Shown in pieces: positions 10,049-20,403 of a stretch of DNA of 64,000 bases (positions are counted from its first letter, which is position 1; each line of letters starts with the position of its first letter). Source of the DNA: Oikopleura dioica (Eukaryota > Chordata > Appendicularia > Copelata > Oikopleuridae); assembly GCA_907165135.1 (NCBI GenBank), contig OU015566.1, forward strand, positions 1,242,501 to 1,306,500, written 5' to 3'. The translations under genes and the position numbers were made by a program. A model generated the notes under the pieces. It did not search any database, was not told where the DNA came from, and was given only the letters and a program-made list of their open reading frames with translations.

Positions 10049-11362
10049 ATGAGATTTTTCAAGGTAAGCAGAAAATGAAATCTTCAAAATGAAAGAGTTA
10101 TTTTAGCTTTTTGTTTATTTTTTCGGTGTTTCCTTGAGCCAAAATTATCAAAAAGGGCAAAAAGGGGAGAAAGGAGATCGAGGACCTCCTGGCCCTGCAG
10201 GAAATTGTCGAAATTTTCTCAAAAAAGATGAATTTTGAATTTCTTTTGACCAATCAAAAAGGCCATAAAGGCACCCAAGGAATGATGGGCGACGAAGGAG
10301 CAATCGGCCGGGATGGTGCTCCCGGATTGCCTGGTGATCCCGGAGAAAAAGGTTTCAAAGGAGAAGTCGGTCGTGAAGGACATCAAGGAAAACAAGGCCC
10401 GATCGGAAGAAAGGGAGAAAAGGGCAAGCCGGGAAAAGGAAGAGTCAAGAGAAGAGAAATCAGGGAGCTGGAGTTGCTGGTTATTGAACTGGGCTATCAA
10501 CTTGAAGGTGAGCTACATTTTTTAAAGATGGCATTCAAATGCAATAAAAATTGTTTTATTAATTTTATGACAATAATAGTAAAGCAGGACTATCACATTT
10601 ATTGGTAACTGTAATTATATTGGTGCATTTCATAAATTGTCATCATATTTCAAGTCCAACATCAAAATTATTTCGTCACAATTTCTTCCCTCCAGGCATT
10701 GATGTCGTTCTTATACCGCAGTCTAAAACAGATAAGCAATTGGTATTTTATATGCTACTCTAGTTTTGAGTAAAAATATCAAGGCAGAAATTTGGAAATA
10801 ATTATTTCTTGAAGTCAGAAAAAAATTTTTTTTTTAGATTATTTTGTATAATTTATATAATACATATAATTTTTAAAAATATTAAAAAGCTTCATTCTTT
10901 ACATTTTTTTGCGGTGAATTTCCCTTTTACGAGTTTAGTTCTTGACGCTCCATTTTATCTTTTCCTTCCTCTCAATCTAAAAGATCATTTTATAATGGGT
11001 CAATATGCAAAAAAATAACTCATATCAGTTGCTAGAGAGTCGTCCAAAAAAGAGGTAGCTTTTGAATGGTTTGAGTTGGAAAAAAACAAGTTTTACGCTC
11101 GAATGAACGAACACAACTTTTTTTAGGCCCACAAGGCATTCTAGTCGAGCTAGAACAGATAAACCTATTCGGTCGTCTTACCCTCCCGTGATGGATGGCT
11201 TACTCCACATTTGAGCGCTCTTGGTCGAAAATTTTGGCGCGCGGGAGAAAAAAAGGAGGAGAGGAATTCATTTACCGCAAAGAAAATTAAAGATTCTATA
11301 AAAATTAAAATGACTTTTTAGCTCTCGGCGTTGACATCGACCCAATCGACTTCAACGAGTAA
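10049..11362 (+). CDS. short secreted collagen-like protein
   Basis: Exons 10049-10063, 10107-10200, 10262-10507, 11322-11362 sum to 132 codons (131 aa). The signal peptide MRFFKLFVYFFGVSLSQ is split by intron 1. Gly-X-Y triplets follow (GEKGDRGPPGPAG, then GHKGTQGMMGDEGAIGRDG and on for about 25 triplets). A charged helical tail (VKRREIRELELLVIELGY) could trimerise, and it ends in an acidic ALGVDIDPIDFNE. The second intron (10201-10261) begins GA and ends AG; only this join keeps the Gly-X-Y register, and reading through hits a stop. The third intron is 814 nt. AATAAA at 11412. Likely an extracellular matrix or mucosal protein. Confidence 0.75.
10508..11321. other. long AT-rich intron of the collagen-like gene
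   Basis: Apart from the flanking splice sites I see no gene in it. It is AT-rich with a short GC spot (ttttggcgcgcggg near 11233). Confidence 0.5.
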
Positions 11363-11565
11363 CAACCGACCAAGGAAAAAATCCAACTCCTGACCAAAAA
11401 ATCGAATCGAAAATAAACTCTCACGCATTTTTTTTACTTGAGAACTCAATTAAAATCTTGCATCCGCGCTTCAGCTGCTTCCAGCTGACCAGATGAGTTT
11501 GCGGTTCGGGGGAGCATTTAAATCGCAATTTCTCACATGATTTGGCTAATTTCTATTTTTCAAAA

Positions 11566-13177
11566 ATGAGAGGATCGAATTTAAATTTATTAGTTTTTGG
11601 AAGTTTGGTCGAAGCGTTGCATGGAGGAGGTGACCGGAGTGGACTTGTCAAGAAATCGGGCTCTAGAATTAAATTGCATTTTTTCGAGCATGAAATAATT
11701 AGAGACGAGACAAACAAATTCATTTTGAAAGAAATCATACATAATTAAAAAGCCCGAGAGCAGTTTACTTCTCAAAAAGTATGTCGAAATGCGATGATGG
11801 TAATCGCAAATGACTGCTTTCGGGACTGTCCATTTGACAGCAGCTCCAATCGATGTTATGACAACTGTCTCGCCGTCTTCAAGAACGTCCTAGCAGAGAG
11901 CAACTGCGATGGAATGCATCCATCTCATCACGTCGACCCTAAGCCGCCAAGGCCGACTTATGCGCCAACAGTAAGTTAAGCTTTTTTCGACCCAAGAATA
12001 TGCAGTTATGTTTTTTTCTTTATAATGTTTTATTTTTGGCTGCCATAAGGAACGACATTTTATTGACGCAATTGTGCCTAATTCTTTGAATCGTCAATTC
12101 TCTTTTCAAAACCTAACCTTCCCTTTTCCAGATCCGACCGACGCGAACTTACCCATCTCCCCCGAAAACAACTCGACCGTCAAAATACCCGCAAGATCAG
12201 CAAGGCTGGACAACTCGCCCCGTCCACAACAACGGACCCATGCACAACAACAACCACAACAACGGCTGGTACAACAACAAGCCCTACACAACTCGGAAGC
12301 CATACTACACCCCTCCCTATACCACCAGGAAAGAGGCTCAGATCGGATAAGATCGGAGAAGAATCATATTTTCGGCTCATCGATTATTCCGAATTCATCA
12401 CGTCCTAGTAAAAATACGAGGAAGTTTTTGAATTATTAAGTCGCTCAAGATCATGTTTTGTGGAACGATCGTCCTGAGTCTCTTTTTTAAAGATATCCTT
12501 ATTATACTGACATGGATGCCATGTATGGCAGAATGGACAGCCAGCAAGAAATGACGACGTTTAGGGTTCAACTAAGAATCCACTTGAAAATCTACCTGAA
12601 AAGTGTTCAACCCTTGCAAGACTGAAATTCACACAACAACCTCCACAGCGACAACAACGACAACAACAACAACAACGACAAGCGTGCCCCTGATCCTCTC
12701 CGGCGTCCAAACACAATTCCCGAAATCTGAACTTTCTTCTCGCGGCTTCAAAAAGGCACAGTAAAACAGACGGGACAAAAAGCTAATTTCTGACGTTAAG
12801 TATTTCTCAGCTGATTTTTCGACAGGACGTGTCGGTCAAGGACTCAAGGAGATTCCAGCGGGCGCGCAGAACATTTTCGTCGGTTGTTTCAACCAAAAAT
12901 CGGGGAATGCTGAGTTCCAGGGACGGCTCGATTGATGCTTTGTTATATTTTATTCTGCGAAAATAATGAGCCTTTAAACCAGGTTGGCGTTTTTGGCGAC
13001 GAAAGCCTTTTCTTCGCCAGAAGCTTCCCTTACCAGCAGCAGACCACAGCCATCCCCGCGAACGGATTTTACAGTTACTACTCGAACAATGAAATCCCCG
13101 GAGAGCCCTTTGGTTTCGCCGCCTCGCCCGACATTTATCTCGGACCGTTTGACTTTTTCGGATCGTGTTGCGAATAA
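11566..13177 (+). CDS. secreted Cys-motif / Pro-Thr-Asn-rich protein
   Basis: Seven exons fit without phase error: 11566-11629, 11780-11970, 12132-12340, 12493-12565, 12621-12755, 12801-12929, 12983-13177; 332 codons, 331 aa. Signal peptide MRGSNLNLLVFGSLVEALHG. Then a CX3C..CX3C module (NDCFRDCP..RCYDNCLAV). Next a Pro/Thr/Asn-rich linker (PVHNNGPMHNNNHNN) and a Thr run (TTTTTTTTTT). The C-terminal domain is compact and aromatic (NIFVGCFNQKSGNAEFQGRL ... GPFDFFGSCCE). Introns 3 and 6 begin GA and intron 5 begins GC, all ending AG. No family recognised. The mucin-like linker suggests a secreted matrix component. The joins through exons 3-5 are the least certain; it could be two genes. Confidence 0.55.
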
Positions 13178-13354
13178 GCGTATTTTTCGTCGATATTAAT
13201 TTTGCGAATAAGGTCGATTCTTTAATTTGAATCTAATGACATTCTCCCTGATAAGGTCTTGCAGACTATCCAAGTTCAAAATAGTGACCGTCACTTTTCA
13301 AGAAGATCGGATTTCCAGAAAAATAGACTGTTGAGATTCTAGAATTTTTTGGAA

Positions 13355-13745
13355 GGAATTTGTACAGGATTAATTATTCTATAATATAAAGCTAGAATTG
13401 GTATGATACCAAACCTTTTCTCAGTTTGGGATAAGGGTTAGTGCCCCTAACTTAGGGGGCAAGGAGTACCTACTTGAGGTCCCGAGAGGCGTACCCCTTA
13501 ATTTCTTGGTCAAAACTTCTCCTTATCAGCTTTTCTTAGCGAGTTTAACCTTAGGACGCATTAAGAACAAAAAATATGGGGTTTATAGAAATTTCCATTT
13601 TTCGAAGGAAAAAGCTGACGGGGGGGGGGGTCCTTAAGGGGCTTCCCGGGGGGGGGGGCGTATCACCCTTGGTAAGGCTTTAGGGTTAGGGGTATCATAC
13701 CAATTCTAGCCAAATAATAGAAGAATTGGTCCTGTAACAATTCTT
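13355..13745. mobile_element. ~390-bp MITE with ~55-bp terminal inverted repeats
   Basis: gctagaattggtatgatacc near the left end matches ggtatcataccaattctagc near the right end, and the outer parts also pair imperfectly (tgtacaggattaatt / aagaattggtcctgtaac). The interior has GC-rich blocks and a g-run (13621-13630). Confidence 0.75.
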
Positions 13746-13925
13746 TAAAAAAACTCTTTATTCTTCAAGAATCTGTCGAAAATCTACATCCAAAAATCTT
13801 CAAATCAACTTGAGAATCTATGTATTTAGAAAGCCTCTGATTATTGGATTCCGAACTTATTGCCCCCTCTTTTCCTTTCAACTAATCAAGCTAGCTATTC
13901 AAACTATTCGCAACGCGCGGCTAAG

Positions 13926-14149
13926 ACTGTCAAATTCAAGCCGGACGATGGGATTGTCCGCCCGCTCAGCTCGAGAAAAGCCGCATGTCACTTTACATGA
14001 GTAAGCAAAGTTAATCTGTCATTTGAGATTTATTTTTGAAAGACTTTCCCTACTCGTCTGGATGGCGATGTGGCTCGGACACTGCTGCTAATTACGAATC
14101 CGCCACTGCGTTTAAAAAAGACTTTGTTCTTGAAGCCTGGTACAATTGA
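13926..14149 (+). CDS. 3' exons of a small Cys-containing protein
   Basis: Exon 13926-14000 (DCQIQAGRWDCPPAQLEKSR) joins GT-AG to 14043-14149 (FPYSSGWRCGSDTAANYESA...), ending AWYN and TGA at 14147-14149. AATAAA follows at 14157. The upstream exon with the start codon is not identified. Five-prime exons might lie in 13760-13920, or this could be a decayed copy. Family unknown. Confidence 0.4.
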
Positions 14150-14202
14150 TTCTTCTGAATAAAAAAAATAGCATTATTCAAAAGAAAAAAGTGTTTCAAT
14201 CA

Positions 14203-14405
14203 TTTTTGATTTTGATTGGCCGGTAGGCCTAATACAGCAATCTCATTGGTTATTAAAAATGGACTTCGATTTAGTCCAATTTTTCGGGTTAAACCAATTT
14301 AAAGAAGTTATTTTATGGATTCGGGTTTTGATTGCCCGGTAGGCCAAATACAGCAATCTTATTGGCTATTCAAAAATGCACCTCAATTAATTGCTTTAGC
14401 CCAAT
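14203..14405. repeat. two tandem CCAAT-type MITE copies
   Basis: Two copies in direct orientation (about 14203-14290 and 14302-14405), both with ttttgattggccggtaggc / acagcaatct.attggtt cores. They sit just upstream of the promoter at 14540. Confidence 0.7.
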
Positions 14406-14539
14406 TTCTTCGTGAAAAAAATCCCGTTTACGTGGTTTCCTAAATTTTCAAAATTCTGTAAATTCAAATGGAAACATTCCTTGAACTCAGTTGTTTATTC
14501 CCCGACCTCCAGCGCCCTCTTGTCCATTTTTCAGGACAG

Positions 14540-14545
14540 TATAAA
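14540..14545 (+). promoter_or_regulatory. TATA box
   Basis: TATAAA (acagtataaaaacgg) lies 50 bp upstream of the ATG at 14590. Confidence 0.55.
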
Positions 14546-14589
14546 AACGGACTTGCATCTTGTCGTCTTCAGAAAAAGAAATATAAAAA

Positions 14590-14888
14590 ATGAATAGACT
14601 ATTTGGACTTTTATGTCTTTTTCAACTCGCCGCTGCAAATTATCTTCCTCTTCCGCCGCCAACTTCCGACGAAATGGTAAAACTAGAGATTTTTCAAAAA
14701 AGGAGTGGGAATTTTTTAAGGCTTTCGAGGAAAGTTTGATTGATTCGATGGCTGAAAACGATCTTCGCCAGTCTGATCCGACCAAATACTACCAGGTGCG
14801 TCCTTATTATGGTCAGATAGATGATGAAGGTATTTTAGATGCTTGGAGGGTTCTTTGGAGTGTGAAAAGAAGAAGAGAAGCAATCTGA
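14590..14888 (+). CDS. small secreted protein, 84 aa
   Basis: Exon 1 (14590-14676) encodes the signal peptide MNRLFGLLCLFQLAAANYLP and a Pro-rich stretch. Intron 14677-14720 is GT-AG. Exon 2 (14721-14888) reads AFEESLIDSMAENDLRQSDP..., with RPYYGQIDDEG and a basic end VKRRREAI. The two exons total 85 codons. TATA at 14540 and AATAAA at 14930 bound the unit. No cysteines in the mature part, and no family recognised. Confidence 0.6.
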
Positions 14889-14939
14889 AATCCTTCTCGA
14901 ACAATGCAAATCTTATTCCTCCTCGTTCAAATAAAACTA

Positions 14940-15417
14940 GACAAATGAAAGTCGCTTAGATGGGTTACTTTCGTGTCAAATCTTTCCAACAAAACAGGTT
15001 TTGTTTTCAATTTTATTGAGCATTCTATTTGATTCAGTTTATGATAAAAATAATTCACACTCTTTCTAGCTCATTTTTTGTTGAGGGCAATATGTCATCA
15101 ATTAGAGTCTAATTAGACGATGAATAAATGACAAAGAGTTTATGTGTCACCAATTATGTCAAGAAACTATCGAACTTCGTTTATTATTGCAAAATATGGG
15201 TCGATTTTCCACCCTGAATTGCTTTTATTAAGCAAGATAAGAATAAAAAAATAGAGTAAAAAAATAAAAAAATGACGGCTCAAAACTCACGTGTCTAAGA
15301 AAAATTTCAATATTGCTCACAAAAAAGTTTAGTATTTGACAATTGACTGATGCTATAATTTGTTAAAAGTATCAAAAAATTTGAGCTTCAAATCATACCC
15401 TATTGATGTTGACAGCC
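14940..15417. other. AT-rich intergenic sequence
   Basis: No gene, hairpin element or tandem repeat is evident; the sequence is AT-rich with scattered A-runs. Confidence 0.5.
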
Positions 15418-15809
15418 TTAAGGTGGTAGATATCAAGAATCGGATTTCTTGTCAGTGTTTTCTCAAATTTTTAACATAGTGACCCCCTTATTTTTTCTGC
15501 TCAAAATTTATTTCAGACATTAATCTCTTTCCTATGGAAGCCAAAAATTAGGATTTCTTGAGCTTTCGAGGTGCTACAATGCAAATTTGACACCTCCGAT
15601 TCTCGTCAAAAAGCCCATTCTAGGAAAGTCAGCAATCTTTGACGAAAAAATTTGTACAAAATTTTTTTGAAATTCGAAATTTCGGTTTCCATAGGAAATA
15701 GATAAAGGTCTAAAGTTTTTGTTTCCAAAGTAAAATAAGGGTGTCACTATTTTAAATTTGGGAGAAAAGTCTGACAGAAAATGGCGATTCTTGATATCTA
15801 CCACCTTAA
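15418..15809. mobile_element. TTAA-bounded MITE (same family as 5029-5420)
   Basis: Left end TTAAGGTGGTAGATATCAAG and right end cttgatatctaccaccttaa are exact inverted repeats of about 25 bp. The interior matches the copy in CNT intron 6 in reverse orientation (gccaaaaatt / aaatttttggc blocks). Confidence 0.85.
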
Positions 15810-15957
15810 ATAGAAGGCTCATCAGAATCCAGCAAAACAGGAAGAATAAGCTGGCTAAAGTTATCAGCAATTGATTGAACCCCCTGATCGTTTTCAAGTC
15901 ACGTCCACAGATTCTGCCATCGGCGGGAATTACTGAAATTGAGGACTCAGCTTTTTT

Positions 15958-16717
15958 TTAAGGATATAGCCTATGAAATTGAACTTTCATAGCGACTAAA
16001 TGCGACGTCGGATCATTTTATTTCTTAAGCAATTCTATCTAAAAATGTGCGCAAAACTCGATTCTGGTACTTTTTTAAAAATTTTAATTTCAATTTTTCT
16101 CTGTAGAGCGTTTTGAAATCTTACGATCGTGATTTCTCGAAACTTTTACATTAAATCGCTAAAACCAAACCAGTGACTGTATTGACAGAATGCAAAACTA
16201 GAACATTGTGGCTGAAAAATTTTCAAACTCGGCCAAATTTTCATTCTAGTGTTTTCCTCTTTCTTGCTCTTGTTTTTCTTCCATGCGCGCTTTTTTTTGT
16301 TCAACCAATCAGAGCGCTCTTTAAAACGCGCACTTTCTCTCGGAAAAGAGGAGTCGAGAGATTGAGCACCCAGCGCAGCGCTTTTTACATTACTCACGCG
16401 CCGAGGAAGCCTCACGGAAATGGCTCTAAAATCGGTTTTTGTCGGGATAAGAGAAAACCGAACCCACAATTTTGTAGATAAGGGTCTAGAGTACCTTTCT
16501 ATCGAAAAAACTCGACCGATTTAATGTAAAAATTTCGAGAAAACGCGATCGTAAGATTTCAAAACGCTCTACAGAGAAAAATTCGAATAAAAATTTTAAA
16601 AAAAGTACCAAAATCGAGTTCTGCGCACATTGTTAGATAGGATTGCTTTTGAAAATAAATGATCCGACGTCGCATTTAGGCGCTATGAAAGCTCAATTTC
16701 ATAGGCTATATCCTTAA
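15958..16717. mobile_element. 760-bp foldback element with ~200-bp inverted arms
   Basis: TTAAGGATATAGCCTATGAA at the left is repeated inverted at the right (ttcataggctatatccttaa). The arms pair almost continuously for about 200 bp (e.g. cgacgtcggatcatttt / aaatgatccgacgtcg; tacgatcg near the inner end). The ~360-bp centre is unrelated single-copy-looking DNA. No transposase frame is seen, so it is non-autonomous. Confidence 0.8.
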
Positions 16718-17855
16718 CTTACCGTTTTCAACTGTATTTTTCAGAAGAAATAAACTTTTTTTTCCACAGAAGTTTTATATTTTTCAATTTTGTCAAAATT
16801 AAAAATAACTCCAAGCAAAAGCTGAAAAAAAAATAGATTTTTGGAAAAATGAACTCAGCAAGAAAAAGTTGAATTGATTAGAATTGTGGCCCCGCGGCGC
16901 CAAAAAACACTGAGGTTGACTGCATTCAAAATCTAGCCGCCTTGACTTATCTCCGCCGCGTCACGCGTTAATTTCTCAAGAAATGGGACATGAGTTCATC
17001 CAGTCGGTTTGTGACGCAGAGTACAAAGTAAATTTTCAAAGACGAAATTAATACAATAATAAATATATATTTCTTCGGACGTCATATTTTCGTCAATAAA
17101 TAGGAAATCATCTGTAAACTTCTTTAGTCAGAACTTTCTGCTTTTTTTACGTTTTTCGCATTTTATTCGTAAGTTATTTTTTTAATTTTTGTCGTTTTAG
17201 ATAAAATTGTATTTTTTATGGACAAAAAGAGACCTGTAACTCACTGTTTTGTTGGACGTAAACCCAAATAAAAATGAATTTTCGGATAACCAATAAGATT
17301 GCTGCATTTGGCTTCCCGGCCAATCAAAACCCTGATCCAGAAAATCACTTCCATTTATGCTTATACCCTTAAATTTTGCTTGTTGTCTCGCAGACATTCT
17401 TAAATTAATCCAAATTTCATCCTGTAATATCAATTTTATCCGCGCGATGCGAAAAAAAAGGCAAAAATAAGGGTTAACTTATTCGTAATTTTCAGCGAGT
17501 ATTCTTGTGCCGGTTTCTAAAGAAGCTGGTTTGCTCGGTGATTAGGCAAAAGAGTCGACAGCAGCATCAATCGCGAGCCCCCCGGCACCGTCTGCTCCAC
17601 TGTTAACTGCTTAGTTCAGGGGAATTGCAATTGGCGCTCAAGATACCAACTTATTCTCCCCGCTGAAGCCTGACTAGTTGACTTTTCTATCTTCGACACT
17701 GAACTTCAGAGTCATTCCAGAGAGCAGCTTCCAACTGTCAAGAATCGTTTTCAACAACTTCTTGAAAAATAATCTCAAAAAAAGAGAGAGATAACTGTAA
17801 GTTGGCTTAATTTTTAACCTTAGTACGATCTCGAAAATTTCATTTCCGAGCGAGT
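16718..17855. other. interval without a recognised gene
   Basis: Contains a CCAAT-type MITE copy (about 17270-17360). Around 16890-17030 and 17490-17760 the GC content rises and short frames appear, but none joins into a believable protein; these may be gene remnants. Confidence 0.4.
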
Positions 17856-17925
17856 CTTAAGGGTACTACCTTCAATTTCACAGCTTAACTTGGTCATTTG
17901 GACAATCGAAGGTAGTACCCTTAAG
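17856..17925. repeat. short TTAA hairpin element
   Basis: cttaagggtactaccttc and gaaggtagtacccttaag are perfect inverted repeats around a 33-nt spacer. It ends in TTAA like the larger elements. Confidence 0.75.
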
Positions 17926-18281
17926 TTCGTTTCCCTGAGAGTTGTTCAAATTCATTCGAATAAAACATGCTTATCAAGAGCCGGTCTTTATCAATGACAC
18001 TCATACAGTCATCCTGTATTAGGCTTGATTCTCAAGTAAAGAGACAATAGAGTCGAGCGAACTGATAGATAGGTATTTTGGTAAGATAATCTCCAAAATA
18101 GCCAATCTAGGATATAAATTATATCATATTATGGAATAGACTAAGATAAGTCCATTTAGTATTAAATAGACTTGACTTGTTTCTAATGTTTTATGTAATA
18201 ACAAATTACGACATTGACTTACAACTTGAGTACATAAAAAAAACCGCATGTGTCCGATGCGATTACAGTTTGTTGCCAAAT

Positions 18282-19375
18282 TTCCGGAGTCCAAATTTCC
18301 GGACACTTTTCAGATTTTAAGGGGTTTTAGTGGGACACTAACAAATTGACGATGACCCAAATTTCCGGACTTTTTTTTCAAATTAAGGTGGTAGAAACAG
18401 CTTTTTTGAAAAAAGCCGATTTTTGAACAGCGCCCAAGCTCAGCCAACCTTAGATTTTTAAATTCTCTCTTCGATTTTAGTTAGATCTATCTTAGATCTA
18501 AGAGCATCTGGTTTTAAAATTATTTTTTGTTTCGCCAGTTTAGCGCTAGAGAGCGAAACATCGACGCATCTCGTCGAAAGTCCCGATTTTTGCCCATTTT
18601 CAAGCACAATTATCTCGAGTCATGTGATGAACCGAGAATTTCAAATTTCATTTTTAGATAGTTCAACCCTTTTTCTAGGAGCATCTATGATGGAAATTGC
18701 CTTTTTATAAAAATTGATAATGCAATCAAAGCGTTTGAAAATCGGAAGTCGAAAATCGCGAATTCGTGAAAATCAAGGAAGAAAAATTCCTTATTTTTTC
18801 CTTATTTTAGAATATATCTACTACAAAAAAAGTCTTTTCCTTAGTTCTTTAGATTTCAAAGCTTGTTTTGCTGTCCAAATCATTTGAAAAAAGTCAAAAA
18901 ATCATAGCATGCATCAACACGCAACGCAGGATTTGATGAATTTCATTAACTAAAGTCGATTTTTTCTCGATTCTGATTGGCGAACGAAAAAAATTATAAT
19001 GAAAAGATTTGTTGTGCATGAGCTAAGCTTTCGGAATCGACAAAGAAAAATTTGTAAATCCTACATTCAAAAAAGCTGTTTCTACCCCCTTAAGAAAAAA
19101 AATTGACGGTAGCTCATATTTTTTCTTCGAAATAAGGTACAAGAGGTTTAATACATCGACTTTCTTGTGTTTATCCTTGAGTTCTCCTATCAAACCCACT
19201 TTGTCGTCGTCTTTTTTGCGCTTAGACGACTTCTACACGGGTAAGTGACCATGTTTCGAAAAATTTTAAGGATGCTTGGTGGGACATTATTTTTTCATAG
19301 GAAGGCCAAATTTCCGGACATTTTTCGGAAATCTGGGGACAAAATTAGTCCGGAAATTTGGAAACATACTGTATA
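18282..19375. mobile_element. nested inverted-repeat elements
   Basis: An outer pair uses the word ccaaatttccgga (18282-18365) against its inverse near 19310-19375. Inside it, 18385-19093 starts TTAAGGTGGTAGAAACAGCT and ends agctgtttctacccccttaa, a second TTAA family. The inner element seems to have inserted into the outer one. No coding capacity seen. Confidence 0.65.
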
Positions 19376-19444
19376 ATTGTAATCTCTAGAAAATTCATCG
19401 TCAAACGCATCAACGGAAATTAAAAATGGGAGACTGAGCTCGGC

Positions 19445-19556
19445 CTTGCTATCTAGAGTCTAGATTCTAGAGTCTAGATAGTCTAGAACAAAGTCTAGAT
19501 TCTAGACAAATATCTAGAGTCTAGACTTTGTTAAATCTAGACATTATTTGCTCTAG
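19445..19556. repeat. tctagagtctagat palindromic tandem repeat
   Basis: Irregular tandem of TCTAGA-containing words (agtctagattctagag), locally self-complementary. Confidence 0.75.
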
Positions 19557-19691
19557 ATTCCCAAAAATGGAGGTGCTCCAATTATCCAGTCTCGTTGTTT
19601 TGACCAAGCACATCTTTATTATTTTCAAGTAGAATGGGATCAATTTTGTTTTCGAACGCTTGTAGAATTTAATTGAATTTCTAGTTCACCA

Positions 19692-19928
19692 ATGGAAGGC
19701 CTGCGAGTGAGCAAACTCTTCATTTACGATCCCGAAAAGCAGCATCATCAGGGCGTCTCTCCGCAAGGTAGCGATTCGGCCGACCATTATTATCGTTTTT
19801 ATTATTGTACTTCTCTGGTCGCTAAGACTCACTTTGTATTTCTTCTTTTTTTGTTGCCGGCGGATTTTATGACAGGCGCTTTTAGATTTAGACAGAATTT
19901 TTATGAACACATCAATCTTTATTTTTGA
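19692..19928 (+). CDS. doubtful ORF with one hydrophobic segment
   Basis: An acceptor-like ctag at 19683 precedes ATG at 19692. The frame reads MEGLRVSKLFIYDPEKQHHQ and later has a hydrophobic stretch (FVFLLFLLPADF), stopping at 19926. The opposite strand is also open here. No family recognised; this may be noise. Confidence 0.2.
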   Translation: MEGLRVSKLFIYDPEKQHHQGVSPQGSDSADHYYRFYYCTSLVAKTHFVFLLFLLPADFMTGAFRFRQNFYEHINLYF

Positions 19929-20395
19929 AGCTTTTTCTCAATATTTTCGCTATTTTTATCATTTTGATACCCTTATTTATTTTTGCTCGTGCTAATTTTT
20001 ATTTTTGAAGCGACACCCTTATTCTTGTTTCTTTTTATTTATTAATTTTCATAAAATTACTATCATAATTTTCAAAGTTTTGAATAAGGGTGTCACCAAA
20101 GAAAAAAATATTTCTTTTGAAAAAAAAAACGATTTTAGAGACTCATCCCCTTATTTTCCAGACTCTAAATTCTAAAGTTTTCAATAATTTTTAAGAAATT
20201 CCTTTTTCTATTTATTAATTTTTGGTTCGGAGGAAAATGTCAACATTCGTGTTGAGTGAAATAAGTTAATCACTGTCTGACAGATAAATTTTTGCCTCGG
20301 CAGGTCCCATAAAACAGAGAAACGCGCCCTGAACACTTGGCCGCATCCATTATTACCAAATTACAAATAACAACTCACAGAGAAATCCAAAGATC
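19929..20395. other. low-complexity T-rich interval
   Basis: Poly-T and ttatttttg-like words with occasional 'aagggtgtcac' pieces resembling TTAA-element interiors. No gene seen. Confidence 0.5.
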
Positions 20396-20403
20396 CTTTT
20401 CAA

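Noticed and set aside
12074-12439. Gln-rich ORF in another frame over the Asn/Thr-rich exon
   Set aside because: The phase-consistent multi-exon frame gives Pro/Thr/Asn-rich sequence linked to plausible neighbours; the Gln-rich frame is a shifted reading of the same repeats.
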